Below the pieces are notes generated by a model. The model did no database searches. It was not told the DNA's origin and saw only the letters and a program-made list of their open reading frames with translations. Source: Novakomyces olei (Eukaryota; Ascomycota; Novakomycetes; Novakomycetales; Novakomycetaceae). Taken from it: a DNA stretch of 64,000 nucleotides. Numbering within the stretch: the first letter of the stretch is position 1; every line of letters starts with the position of its first letter. The position numbers were made by a program, and so were the translations under genes. Below, piece after piece: positions 1-9,816 of this stretch. Location of the stretch: assembly GCA_016906335.1 (NCBI GenBank), contig JADEYG010000002.1, forward strand, positions 1 through 64,000, written 5' to 3'.

Positions 1-147
1 AGATAACTAACCCTAACTAACCCTAACTAACCCTAACTAACCCTAACTAACCCTAACTAACCCTAACTAACCCTAACTAACCCTAACTAACCCTAACTAA
101 CCCTAACTAACCCTAACTAACCCTGACTTAACCCTAACTAACCCGGC
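1..147. repeat. Telomeric repeat array (chromosome end)
   Basis: About a dozen perfect tandem copies of CCCTAACTAA followed by one or two degenerate copies; the G-rich strand reads TTAGTTAGGG toward the left end, the orientation expected of a left chromosome end. The unit is a 10-mer, not the common 6-mer TTAGGG. It resembles the Yarrowia lipolytica 10-mer in length and composition (known from the literature) but differs by one base. Confidence 0.95.
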
Positions 148-279
148 TGCGTTGGTTCCAACCTCGACCTTTACGCATGCCCGACAAGCCTTGCAAGCAA
201 CTACCTTTAAACCAAAGGCCTCCTCGATTCCCAAGTACTCCATGACTGAGTATATCTGTTCAAGTCTTTAATTACTACT

Positions 280-1060
280 AGAAACATGCTGTAATCTATT
301 TTCGATATAATGCGAATCTTATTATTAATAGTGTGAATTTCCTTTCCGTCGTCGCGATTTTTACCATATATTAACCTGGAATTATGCAGTAAAATCTACC
401 CTCGAAAACCCTGTTTGACTATTTGTTATTCAATTCTTATTAGAATTACGCCGTAATTCGCGACGACGAGCAGCAAATTCACATGACCCCCCTCCCATAC
501 ATTAATTAATTTTCAAACTGGAATTACGCCGTAATTCTACGTAGAACACCCTAACAAAAAATATAGCTAATAAAAACTACGATACATATATTTCGAATTA
601 CGGCGTAATTCGCGCAGGAATATGTATAGAAATAACTATAATATGTGTAGCACATCTTGTATAATAAATATATTATATAAATACAACAACCCTACCCTTG
701 CCGCCATTCTCTGCCCTGACATTATGCTGTAATCCTGTTTCAATCTGACGCTCTTTTTATAGCCTCCACTGTGAATTACCTTAACATACCCGCGCTTTTT
801 CCCATACATTAACGGCGCATTATGCAGTAAAATCCGTCTCTGAAAACCCTCCCTACAAAGTTCTACTGCACTTCTTATTTACATTACGCCGTAATTCGCG
901 CGTATGTTAAGGTAATTAGCATGACCCCCCCCTCATACATTAATTTATTTTTTGGACCGCATTACGCCGCAAAATCAAACCGAAAACCCTGTCCAATTTT
1001 CAATGCTATAATTATCACATAACAAATTATTGATTTTGCGGCGTAATGCGCGCTGGAATA
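280..1060. repeat. Subtelomeric array of a palindromic motif in two diverged ~437-bp units
   Basis: About ten copies of a 13-16 bp palindrome or near-palindrome (best form GAATTACGCCGTAATTC; weaker forms such as ATTATGCAGTAAAAT) occur near 286, 384, 446, 524, 598, 721, 813, 885, 962 and 1036, spaced roughly 60-120 bp. Copies 1-5 and 6-10 pair up at an offset of about 430-440 bp, and shared text lies between them (runs of GACCCCCC followed by CATACATTAAT; GAAAACCCT after the AAAAT forms). This is therefore an old tandem duplication whose palindromes are better kept than the spacers. No reading frame is supported. Confidence 0.75.
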
Positions 1061-2888
1061 TGTATAGGCGCTCTCGAAGAATTGCCGCCCAATCAAACTA
1101 ACGAAGCTTTAGGTCCTACACTGGCTTCGTTTAACAAGCAGCGTTTTCTATTATTTATAATTATTTTCTGGTCGGCTTGGATAGGTTCCAGGAGTGATGG
1201 CTATTTCGCATTTCTACCATGGACACTATTTCTGTTTCCAATAAGCGTTGCTTTCTTTAGTTTACAGAATTTTAGTTCCAGGGGAGTTTTTGGAATCATA
1301 TATCTGCTTTAATTGAACTTTCAAGTTGACATTCTCTATTAAATTTTAAAGGTGTTTTCCATTGCAATTGTAAATTTCCTTTTTGTCAGGGGCCCAATTA
1401 TACATTTTATATCTGAAATACAGCTTCGATTAAATTTAGTAGTTTTTCATCTTTAATCTTTTAGAATTACCACAATCAACTATATACTAAGCTAAGCGCC
1501 TCCGCTACCGCTATCGCATATGCTCGCATGTGCTGGGGTTGCCACATGCGCCGAATGCACCCGCACCGATGTTGCGATCGATTGTTTCATTTTTCCCGCG
1601 TCTCCCGGAAGAATCTTTGTTTTTTAGAAATCATGGACTTCCAACCTCAATTCGAAATTAGATTACACAATGTGATACAATGGCATTTGCAACAGAGAAG
1701 CATCTTTTGGTTCGATCCTGAATCAATTAAAATACTCTCTGTATAGAAATACCCTGTTTCACATAATTTTCGTAAGTCAGACTACAAAGCGCCAAAAATG
1801 GGCCATTAGACACTGAATTTGGTCATTTATTCCTTGGATTTATTCGTGGAATTTTCTATCGGAAATTGAGTGAGCTGAGTTTCCTAGTAAACTGAAATTT
1901 GTTTTGAATCTAAGATGCGTCGACTTCCATCCCAGCGTCTCTACTTGCAATTAAGCTACCACTGGCTACAAGGAATCCCCACAGTAAGAACCTCATAAAT
2001 CATCAACCAATGAAGAGCATTATTGTAAAGCCACAATAATGGCGATGAGTATGATATACAGCGTCAGCTGCGCTTCAAAGGTAACTTTTGTCAAAACTCA
2101 AGCAAAATTCGTGTTAATCGCTGCGGCCAAAGATCCATCCGCTGTTTGTTCAAATGTTTACTTCCACCACTACCGACAAATGACAAGTCAATGGGCCCGA
2201 CAAGGCCTGAAAATCATCGTAAGATATTACTAACTAATCCATCTTTCTTGCATATTTAGTATAAGATACGCCTGAAGAATCATCACATCCTTAAATAACA
2301 AATGAAGAGCAAAGAATAGATGAAAATAAACAAAATAGATGTAGAAGTGAAAGCTTACCGCCGATACGAGACATCCATAAATAAATTTTGAGCCAAGCTT
2401 CGATTTCCTCGAGGACGTATAGGCTTTTATTCCTACTCAAAGCATTGCGATACTGATGCAAGCCACAACCTCACAGAGAGAAACTAGTGTTGCGTCATGC
2501 ATAGTGATGATACAAAGAGCTGCCGCTGCGCTAGAAGCAGCCCGCGATAACGATAAGCAATGCAATATGCACCATACAATAGTTGGCCTGTAAGAGACTG
2601 TCTGTTTGCGGAATCATTAAAGTCCAAACTAAATTGAAGGACGAGTTGCAGTAGCAAAAACACGACTTCCCATGAATCAAGTAAATGAAGGGCAAATTAA
2701 AGGATTAAGAAGAATTTGTTTGACAATCTATAGCTGACAAAATTCAAATCGATAAAGATTGCCATCAAAGATCTGCTAGTAACCGATTTCTTAACGAAAA
2801 GAAGGGAACTGTGACAAAACGGGGTATAATAGCGCATTGATGAATATCGAAATATTTTTCAGAACAGCGAGTCTTGTAATCTTGGAGG
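1061..2888. other. Gene-free subtelomeric stretch
   Basis: Only short isolated open frames occur here (for example 1046-1312 and 2039-2233 on the plus strand). None has a recognisable domain, convincing splice signals or composition like the genes to the right. I see no RNA gene and no repeat of note. Confidence 0.5.
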
Positions 2889-3838
2889 TCATGGCATATC
2901 AATAATTCTGTGCAATGCTTCATAATCTGGTTTTGCCTTGAAATCTAGTTTCCGTGCATAAACAAAAAAGGCTTTTATCCAGATGGGCAGTCCATCGCAT
3001 AGATCCTCGGATTTCACCTTGTCCTTCATGCGAGCTATAACAATCTCACGAAATAATTTTGTAGGGCCTTTGACATCTTGCCATGGCAGCCCTTTTGCCA
3101 AGTATATCACTGTGTAGATGAGACTCTCTAGGTCGTCGCGTCGAGAGCATTCATAGCCATAATGCGCCCACAAAGATGCATACCGAGAAGTGCCTATGAA
3201 AGGTTTGCCATCTTTAAATGATTTATGCTTGTATTCATTGGATCTTGTCCGCCTCATGTAACGTTTTGCCAAGCCAAAATCGATTAAGTAGACTGAATTT
3301 GCATTGTCACTAAGGCCAAGGCAGATGTTTTCTGGTTTGATGTCGCGATGAATAATGCCCTTGTTATGAAGTTCCTCTAGAACCTTCAGCTTCTCATTAG
3401 CATAAGTACAAGAATGAAATACACGAAACAAGAATGACGGCAAAGCAGCCATGTAAAGAATACCGATTGATGCGTAATATCACAGATTGTAGTCATATCT
3501 AGCCGGCCACCACGTGCTTTCCGCAGCATCTCAAGGTTACTGCCCAAGCGCTCTAGCACGAGAAAGTAATGACGACTTTGCTCGAAATGAAAAAGAACCC
3601 TTGGAACGCCAGTCACTTGCGCTAAATCTTCGAGAAAACTCTGCTCCTTGCGAAATCCATTGATTTCATTAAACACTTTAAGAATAACCTGCTGGTTTTG
3701 CAGCGTATCTGTGGCAGAGTAGATACTGGCCGCACGGCCCAGATGAACAGTTTCCTCCAAAAGATACCGTCCATTGCAAAATTTTTGCAGATTTTTAGGC
3801 AACTTCACCACGTCACAATAGGCATCTTCAGAAGACAT
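2889..3838 (-). CDS. Casein kinase 1-like protein kinase (two exons)
   Basis: Exon 1 is 3838-3464 and exon 2 is 3392-2889, split by a 71-nt intron (3463-3393) that starts GTATTC and ends GCTAATGAG. The splice is phase 0 and gives 292 residues, little more than a kinase domain. Visible are the VILK lysine of the N-lobe, the catalytic loop IIHRDIKPEN right after the junction, LIDFGLAKRY with the DFG metal site, and a CK1-style GTSRYAS...RRDDLESL segment in place of the usual APE region. The family phosphorylates acidic Ser/Thr sites in many processes. The N-lobe is more divergent than in housekeeping CK1 and the glycine loop is poor (HLGRAASIY), so activity is likely but not certain. It lies about 2.9 kb from the telomere, divergent from the HNH gene. 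Confidence 0.85.
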
Positions 3839-4353
3839 AAGTCTGCCACTCGTTATCGCCCTTCTTGTTTCGCAGATAAATCCGTTTCGTAAGAAACATT
3901 ACATAATCTCAAAAGCATGAGTCGGAGAGCTGCACAGGTTTGCAAAAAATCTACTGAAATTTAGATCAAGTCAAGGTTTGATAGGGTTAGGGTTAGGCTG
4001 AAGCGAATAGAGCATCACGTGTGGACATGTCCGTCTTGTGAATATTTAATCCGCAAAGCAATAATAATATTAATATTATGTTCCTAAATTTCTTGACAAG
4101 CCATGCGTGCAGGTCTCCACTTATTATGCGCGTTCGGGATTGCAGCCAAGAGTTGTCCACCTTCAGCAATAGCAATTTAAACGGTAATCAATTATAGGTC
4201 TTGTGTAACATACCAAATAACAATCTGCCATATATCATAATAATTTGCTATATGATAATGTCCACAATCATAATCTGCCATATGACAATAAGCTGCCATA
4301 TAAGAATCGCCATATCAGCTTAAGCCCTTTAGAATGCTTGTGAACAGCATATA
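3839..4353. promoter_or_regulatory. Divergent promoter region with interstitial telomere motif and CTGCCATAT repeats
   Basis: Shared upstream region of the CK1-like gene (left) and the HNH gene (right). It holds an interstitial telomere-like stretch TAGGGTTAGGGTTAGG at 3982-3997. Between about 4220 and 4318 there are five near-copies of CTGCCATATRA (also as TTTGCTATATGA and TCGCCATATCA), spaced about 15-30 bp and ending about 35 bp before the HNH start codon. The repeats could be binding sites for a transcription factor; that is inference. Confidence 0.45.
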
Positions 4354-5337
4354 ATGGCAATCGAAGAAACTGGCAAGCGTTTCTTCAGAACGTTTGATTT
4401 ACTCAGGGACCCTGGTTTTGTGGTTATCTCTGACCCTAATGGCTTTCAGCTTGCGGTCTTATCATGGCAATTTCTTGAGCGTTCCAATTTAGCATTCGGG
4501 AATTATATCTACGATGTCGCTCACGCGCTTGCTCTGTTTGAGGATTCGCGGCTTATCATGGATCTCAGCAGTGGAGAACAGCTAGGTCGACTAGATAAAC
4601 TTCGTATTGGAGGGATCTATCAAATCGTTTGTGATCACAAAGAATTTGAGTTGGCAACAGGACCTGTCTTTAAAGGCTTTCGAACTCCGAGTGACTCAAA
4701 TGTTTCTACTGACTCTGGCACGACAGTCAGTAAATCGTCTCGCTCAACTGCTAAACAAAAGGCTTTTAAAAATCTGCTTATTTCTCGCGACAATTGCCAG
4801 TGCTTGATTACGGGCAAAGTGAATCGCGTAATCGCATGCCACATTGTACCCTTTTCGCTGGGCAAAGAATTCCTGCTCAAGATATTACCTGAAGAAAATT
4901 GGCATGGGAACTGGGACGTGCTATATCATCCTCAGAATGGACTGCTTTTATGTTCTGATTTTCACGATTTGTTGGACGAATATGTACTCGGAATTTACTT
5001 GGTGAACGAGACCAAAATGATTGGGGTTGTACATTATTTTGGCGATAGTCCAAGATATCGTGCGTACCATGGAAAACCCATCATTTTTACAGATGCCTCA
5101 CATGGGAAAATTCCACTGCCTCACGCTAGGCTGATTCGTTGGCACTACGCGCAGTGTTTAATGGTTTATGCTCGTGGATTTGAAGTTAAAGAGCTTTATC
5201 AGAACAGTATAATTTCTATGGGAGGAATCTTGTCAGTTGAAACTGTGATTGAAAGCATCAAAGCGCAACAAGAGACTATCGCCGAGGATAGTGACAATGT
5301 TGCATCAAAAGGGCCGAGCACTAAGCGGCGGCGGTAA
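4354..5337 (+). CDS. HNH endonuclease-domain protein (fungal HNH_2 type)
   Basis: Single-exon gene of 327 residues; the start is the first ATG after the repeated promoter motifs. The N-terminal half (about 1-115) is unrecognised. An HNH_2-type nuclease domain follows at about 145-225: CQCLITGK zinc-type cysteines, ACHIVPFSLG carrying the first histidine, and NGLLLCSDFHDLLDEY carrying the Asn and last His. The tail holds a basic nuclear-localisation-like end (STKRRR). Fungi carry many such genes of unknown biological role; DNA cleavage is the family activity, while target and purpose are unknown. The gene looks intact. Being next to a telomere, it may belong to a variable subtelomeric set. Confidence 0.85.
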   Translation: MAIEETGKRFFRTFDLLRDPGFVVISDPNGFQLAVLSWQFLERSNLAFGNYIYDVAHALALFEDSRLIMDLSSGEQLGRLDKLRIGGIYQIVCDHKEFELATGPVFKGFRTPSDSNVSTDSGTTVSKSSRSTAKQKAFKNLLISRDNCQCLITGKVNRVIACHIVPFSLGKEFLLKILPEENWHGNWDVLYHPQNGLLLCSDFHDLLDEYVLGIYLVNETKMIGVVHYFGDSPRYRAYHGKPIIFTDASHGKIPLPHARLIRWHYAQCLMVYARGFEVKELYQNSIISMGGILSVETVIESIKAQQETIAEDSDNVASKGPSTKRRR

Positions 5338-5880
5338 AAGACAAGGTCGATCGTTGGTTTTTTGCTCCTTTCCTTATCCAATTGTTAAAAAGCTCGATGA
5401 AATAAACAAATTGATTCATCCATTATATCATCGAATAATATTTTATTGCTGTCATTCGCTTTTTCTTTGCTTCCAACCCTAGTCTGCTTCTACCAATAAA
5501 AAAGAAAAAAAAATTCAACCCGGGCAATACAGGCTGTGAATATTTGCTCCTTTGAGTGCTACCAATTTTTACTAGCATTGCTCAAGCCTGAAAAATCCAA
5601 TGTTGCTGCTTGCGGTAATTCGAGATAGCAGCTACCTGCTTTGCAAGGCAGTATAACATTCTTTTGCTCACCCGAAGCTGGAGCCTCGTGTTACCCGAAA
5701 ATTATTTTCAAAGACGATTGTGTTCCCATAATAAGCATTGTCTTGAGGAATAGTGCAAAAGCTGATGCCGGCAACGAGATCATCAATGGTAATATGGGCA
5801 GACGTCAGACTACCGCTTCTACCAGAGAGAAACAGTTCTTTGGTAATACAATTTCGCTTGTGCCGGAAGAGCATTCAACC
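5338..5880. other. No gene seen
   Basis: Downstream of the HNH gene. A plus-strand open frame at 5641-5937 has no recognisable domain and overlaps the minus-strand frame listed next; I do not support either as a gene within this stretch. Confidence 0.4.
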
Positions 5881-6303
5881 GACGCACAAATTGGAAGCAA
5901 TGCTCGCCCCACAAACGATCGCTATCGCCAAATTTGAATGCTTGCTTCGGCATTTTGCTTGACACAGAGGCATTAAAATTCTAATAGATCGATTGCTTTC
6001 CTCCCGATGCGACGTACGTAGCGCTCGATTTTGAGGGCGGTGGCGATATTTTTGATCATCACAGATAATACTAATCTTAGTATGTGTGCGCGAACGCTCT
6101 ATTTCAAAAGCGCAGAGTGTGCCCCCCTTACACGTCCAGAAATCCTGAATGCCATCGTTGGTAAAATATCCATTGCAAGATCCGGACTTGTCGTCCCAAG
6201 TTGCACGAGAGTTTTCCAGCTTTGCGAAGTTGACTTGATGGTAAATTTTTACGTAGAGAGTCTGGCTTGCTGACTGGGCATTCTCGTTTGAAAAAAAAAA
6301 TCA
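5881..6303 (-). other. Open minus-strand frame with Cys-rich segment; possible exon of a decayed gene
   Basis: A frame of about 140 codons without an obvious ATG runs from about 6300 down to a stop near 5882. The middle part looks protein-like (TWDDKSGSCNGYFTNDG then DFWTCKGGTLCAFEIE), with several cysteines and tryptophans. A T-rich tract at 6291-6300 just upstream could be the end of an intron. I do not recognise a family. It may be a leftover exon of a secreted or extracellular-type protein, or chance. Confidence 0.2.
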
Positions 6304-6516
6304 AGAAGAGCTTTTATGCCAAACTCTGATAAAATGATTCTACATTTGGTTTCAGTATTAGTGTTTGCTTAGACCAACAAGTAAGACTTGAGGGCACACT
6401 ACTGATAAGCCATTCGCGGATAAGGCACAAAAAGCGCATTTATGTATGAAAAAGCCACGCAAGAGAGCTCATACTTTAGTGATAATTATGTGTTGTGATA
6501 ATAAGATGTTGATTTA

Positions 6517-6930
6517 CGATATCGAGGCAGAATCCCCCGCGACAAAACTCCATCACACTCTTTAGTTAGTCTTTATCCAATACAACATACAAACCCATAG
6601 TTCTGTTCTGTGCCCTTTATAAAACTGCCATAGTATCTAATGTTAGATTCGGGGTCAAAGCCATGTTACCTTGTAAAGTTTCCGCAGACAGCTGAGCAAG
6701 CATTTGCACCTCCAATGCAATCCCTTCCACTTCATCTTCTGCTGCCTCAAAATCAATTATCTTTATGGCTACAGCTGCGTTCGTCCGACGTTCAATGCTA
6801 AACAAGTTAGCTATAGGGAAAAGTTTAGTATGAAATTACCGCCTCACCATCTGTAGACGGCGCCGAAGCTGCCAGAGCCGAGCAGCTCTTTTTTCCCTAA
6901 TAAAAGCTCCGGGTCAGTCGTGCTGTTCAT
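6517..6930 (-). pseudogene. Truncated Ste20/MST-like protein kinase remnant
   Basis: Reading from ATG at 6930: exon 1 (6930-6848) carries a short leader and the glycine loop LLGSGSFGAVYR. A 50-nt intron (6847-6798, GTGAG...TTTAG) leads to exon 2 (from 6797) with AVAIKIIDFEAAEDEVEGI, the typical Ste20 N-lobe with its ATP lysine. Further kinase segments follow: YYGSFIKGTE near 6636-6605 and VMEFCRGGFCLD near 6556-6521. The phases of exons 2 and 3 do not fit a simple GT-AG splice, about three extra residues lie before VMEF, and no HRD or DFG C-lobe can be found below 6517. I read it as the N-lobe of a germinal-centre kinase gene that has lost its catalytic half. Confidence 0.7.
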
Positions 6931-6982
6931 TGTCGAAACAATGCGCTTTCGCTTTATCAGCGAATCAATTATGTTATATAGC

Positions 6983-6983
<1 letters not shown>

Positions 6984-7070
<87 letters not shown>
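6984..7070. repeat. (ATT)n microsatellite, about 29 units
   Basis: Uninterrupted ATT/AAT trinucleotide repeat just upstream of the kinase remnant. On the minus strand it would read as poly-Asn and on the plus strand as poly-Tyr or poly-Ile, but neither frame looks like a real gene. It probably lies in the 5' region of the decayed kinase. Confidence 0.95.
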
Positions 7071-7071
<1 letters not shown>

Positions 7072-7928
7072 AGGGGATAATAGATTCATATTTCCACAGA
7101 AATAATCAAAATGATATTGAGGATTGATCTACGTTTAGTGATTTAGATAGAAAACTATATAAGTACAGGTAGCACCCAGATTCAGATTTAGGTGGCATTC
7201 AAGCTAATTCACTGACTTTTAAAAACACAACTATTCAACAGTTTTATTAGTCAAAAGTATTGATTCCGAGGCAAACGATTTCGACCATTGGTATGTGCCT
7301 GTTTAAATGTTTAAGGGAGTAACGGAAAGGCATTGTACATTTTTGCACATCTCAAGTAAAGAATCTGTTGTCCCATATATCCTAGCCCTGCCGCAGAGAA
7401 TTTTGTCGCACGAGCCCAGCTGTAGCCCAACGCTTCGATATAAGTAGCACCTTTCAATATTAATACGGTTTGCCATTAGGTAACGCCAGACTATGCCACA
7501 TCATGCTTATAAGCTTCTCATGGACTAAATCTTGGACAAAAATTCTATTTAGCTAATTCATTGGAGTCAATAGTATATTAATTTGGGTTCGCAGAATCAG
7601 GACCATGAGTGTCATTCATAAAAAATAAAATCGTCGTCTTATCGGAACCAAAAAAATACTAAATAAGACTACTTGGAAGAGACTATCTTTCTTGAAATGA
7701 CACAAATTACCGAATAATTTGTATTTCGTTCGATGTTTATTGCCTTTTAAACCGAATTTCTGAAGTCTGGACATTAAAAAAGTCTATAGAGGCGAGCGCC
7801 TGTGAAATAGTTTACGTCTGTAACAAACCGCACACATATGATCTTCTTTCAAACGCTCAAATAACTCCAATACGAACACTGCATTCTCAACTGGAAATCA
7901 TTCTTCCAGGGTAAATAATTCACTTAAA
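7071..7928. other. Gene-free, AT-rich intergenic stretch
   Basis: I see no supported coding frame, repeat or RNA gene between the ATT microsatellite and the YAE1 stop codon. Confidence 0.5.
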
Positions 7929-8539
7929 TCACTGCGCGAGCCAATCGGGACCAGATACATTTAGAAGTTTTCTAACTTGCTCTAATTTTGCAAATAGCCT
8001 CGCAATAAGAGCATGATCCTTTGCACGTATCGCCTCAATGCCACGTGCGCCATTTCTCAGAGTCATGTAGTCCGGTGCTATTACCCGATCGACCTTGAAA
8101 AGCTCGCAGATTTCCTGCACTAACATTTTAGCTTCACCTCCGTGCGCAGTAGAGTGCGCCATATGTGTGAGCGCAAAAGCTTCGCCTACTATTTGACCTG
8201 CAACTAAGCCAAGTGGTGCACCGACCATGAACCCGGCATCAAATCCATCCTGCAATGCTTTGGCCTTGGCGACAACTCGACCTTCACGGTATCCAGCCTG
8301 TACATAAGACACGGCTATTTTCTTATCTCAAATGTTTATTTTTTCTTTTCTTTTTTTAATTTTTATCTTTTTATTTGTTTTCTTTTTTATTTTGAAATGC
8401 AAAAGCTTCATACATTATAATGAACCTGTCGTAAACTCGCTGTTTCCCTCGAAGACATATCTTGCTCTCCTTCCTCGCCCCATACATCGTCGCTGCCTCC
8501 ACTACCGTGGCTCAAACGCCGCTGCTCTTCGCCGCGCAT
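7929..8539 (-). CDS. YAE1: Yae1-family protein (two exons)
   Basis: Exon 1 is 8539-8414 (42 codons) and exon 2 is 8297-7929, with a 116-nt intron (8413-8298, GTATGAAGC...TGTACAG). The product is 164 residues. Exon 1 carries the family N-terminal signature SDDVWGEE and ends VHYN; exon 2 opens AGYREGR and continues with the deca-GX3 type Yae1 helix: ALQDGFDAGF...GAPLGLVAGQIVGEA. In yeast Yae1 works with Lto1 as an adaptor that brings the ABC protein Rli1/ABCE1 to the cytosolic iron-sulfur targeting complex; that function is from the family. The intron was placed by eye and joins the two family motifs in phase 0. The gene is divergent from the TMEM242-like gene. Confidence 0.85.
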
Positions 8540-8785
8540 ATTTGCGCTCTCTAACGTACATTTAACAATGAGTCGTTCTGGAATAAATTCACGCTTGACG
8601 CGTCCGTAACGTTATTTTTTCAATCTATAAAGACTGATAGCAGTCCAAAGGTTTTTGATTAGGGTAAATAATTATGGGTTAATTATGGGTTTAATAGTAG
8701 TCAAAAAAGAATAAGCTATTTCCAAGGTATACCCTATCTCAAATTAAATGCGTACAGCGAAGAGGTTTAATAAACAAAAACATAA
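8540..8785. promoter_or_regulatory. Shared divergent promoter of YAE1 and the TMEM242-like gene
   Basis: A 246-bp gap separates the two start codons. It contains an AATTATGGGTT direct repeat (about 8669-8692) next to a telomere-like TTAGGGTAAAT at 8659. Both products are expected to serve mitochondria-linked or Fe-S processes, so co-expression from one region is plausible but not shown. Confidence 0.35.
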
Positions 8786-9528
8786 ATGGCGACGGACGCG
8801 CATGCGCTGGATTACCATCGGCGCATGGCCACGATAGGCGGCACTGGCGCTGTGGGCAGTGTTGGCGGAATAGCGTACACGATTTTACGGAAACGTCGAG
8901 CAGGTAATCGCCTCAATTAAAGAAAACAAAACGGATTAAAATGAACTAAAATGAGTGAATGATAAATAATAAATAATAAAATGCAATAATAGAAGAAAAA
9001 AAAGGAAAGAAAGAAAAAACAAAGAACCAAAGTCAACGAAATGCGACAAGTTGCCGTGGCTAACAGTGTACAGAAGCACGCGGAATGTTTTATCGCAATC
9101 CTGTGATCGAGCACAGTGTGGGCCATGCACTATTAGCATTTGAAGCAGTCACTGTGAGTGCCGTAATAAGTGTTGGAGCTTTTGCTGCTGGAGTCGCAGC
9201 TGTAAGCTGTGGACTGCACATATACTCCTTGACGGAATTTTCTGCGTGGGCTCGTCACACGTGCCGTCATCATTTTCCTTGGCTTAAAGTGCCTATTGAT
9301 GAAAAACGATTGGCGCAAGAGCAAGAAGTGGTTGATCGATTATGGCAACGCGGGGAGAGCGAGAACCAAGCACGACTTGAGGCTAAAAGGCAACGCGCAG
9401 AAGAACGAGCAGAGGCACAAAGTGCGAGCGCAAAATTATGGCATGAATGGAAGCGGAGGCAATTAGATCGGTGGGGGTTAGGACACTTGAACGATGAGGA
9501 AAAGCCGGGAAGGGCGGAGGGCACATAA
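8786..9528 (+). CDS. TMEM242-like mitochondrial membrane protein (two exons)
   Basis: Exon 1 is 8786-8903 and exon 2 is 9074-9528; the 170-nt intron runs GTAATCG...CTAACAGTGTACAG and the join is in frame (190 residues). Exon 1 gives a short leader and a Gly/Ala-rich hydrophobic stretch (GGTGAVGSVGGIAYTILRKRR). Exon 2 gives a second hydrophobic segment (about 68-92) followed by YSLTEFSAWARHTCRHHFPWL, which matches the TMEM242 pattern of a second helix, a [HY]S[ML]xxF motif and an FP ending. A charged Glu/Lys/Arg/Ala coiled tail of about 70 residues follows, longer than in the animal protein. In animals TMEM242 assists ATP synthase c-ring and complex I assembly. The assignment rests on pattern only. 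Confidence 0.65.
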
Positions 9529-9816
9529 TGAGAAGATTTATTTGCGTTTTTAATGTGCATATCTGCATTGAAAGCCTCTTTCAAAAAATATCACATCTCT
9601 GGACTTGATTGAAGCGTTAATGATTATGATGCTATTTGAATCCTTGCGCATACTATCATCAATAGCGGCCCTATGTATCAGCCACGGCTTGCTAGACTGT
9701 CTTATAGCTATACCTGATTCAGCTCCATTGGATTTACGACCAATTTGGGCTGCCACTGGCTGCCCACTCACTATAAAAACACCGTAAAGATCATGTATTA
9801 TATACTATTAATTTCA

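Noticed and set aside
280-1060. CRISPR array or replication-origin iterons
   Set aside because: Repeats are palindromic, uneven in spacing and sit in two diverged tandem units beside a eukaryotic telomere; no cas genes. An origin role cannot be tested here.
1046-1312. 88-residue plus-strand frame with hydrophobic stretches
   Set aside because: Its start lies inside the last palindrome repeat; no domain, no promoter or splice signals, and hydrophobicity is expected of T-rich DNA.
2039-2233. 64-residue plus-strand frame
   Set aside because: No domain, ordinary chance length for this composition.
6930-7127. Poly-Tyr and poly-Asn frames
   Set aside because: Translations of the ATT microsatellite, not genes.
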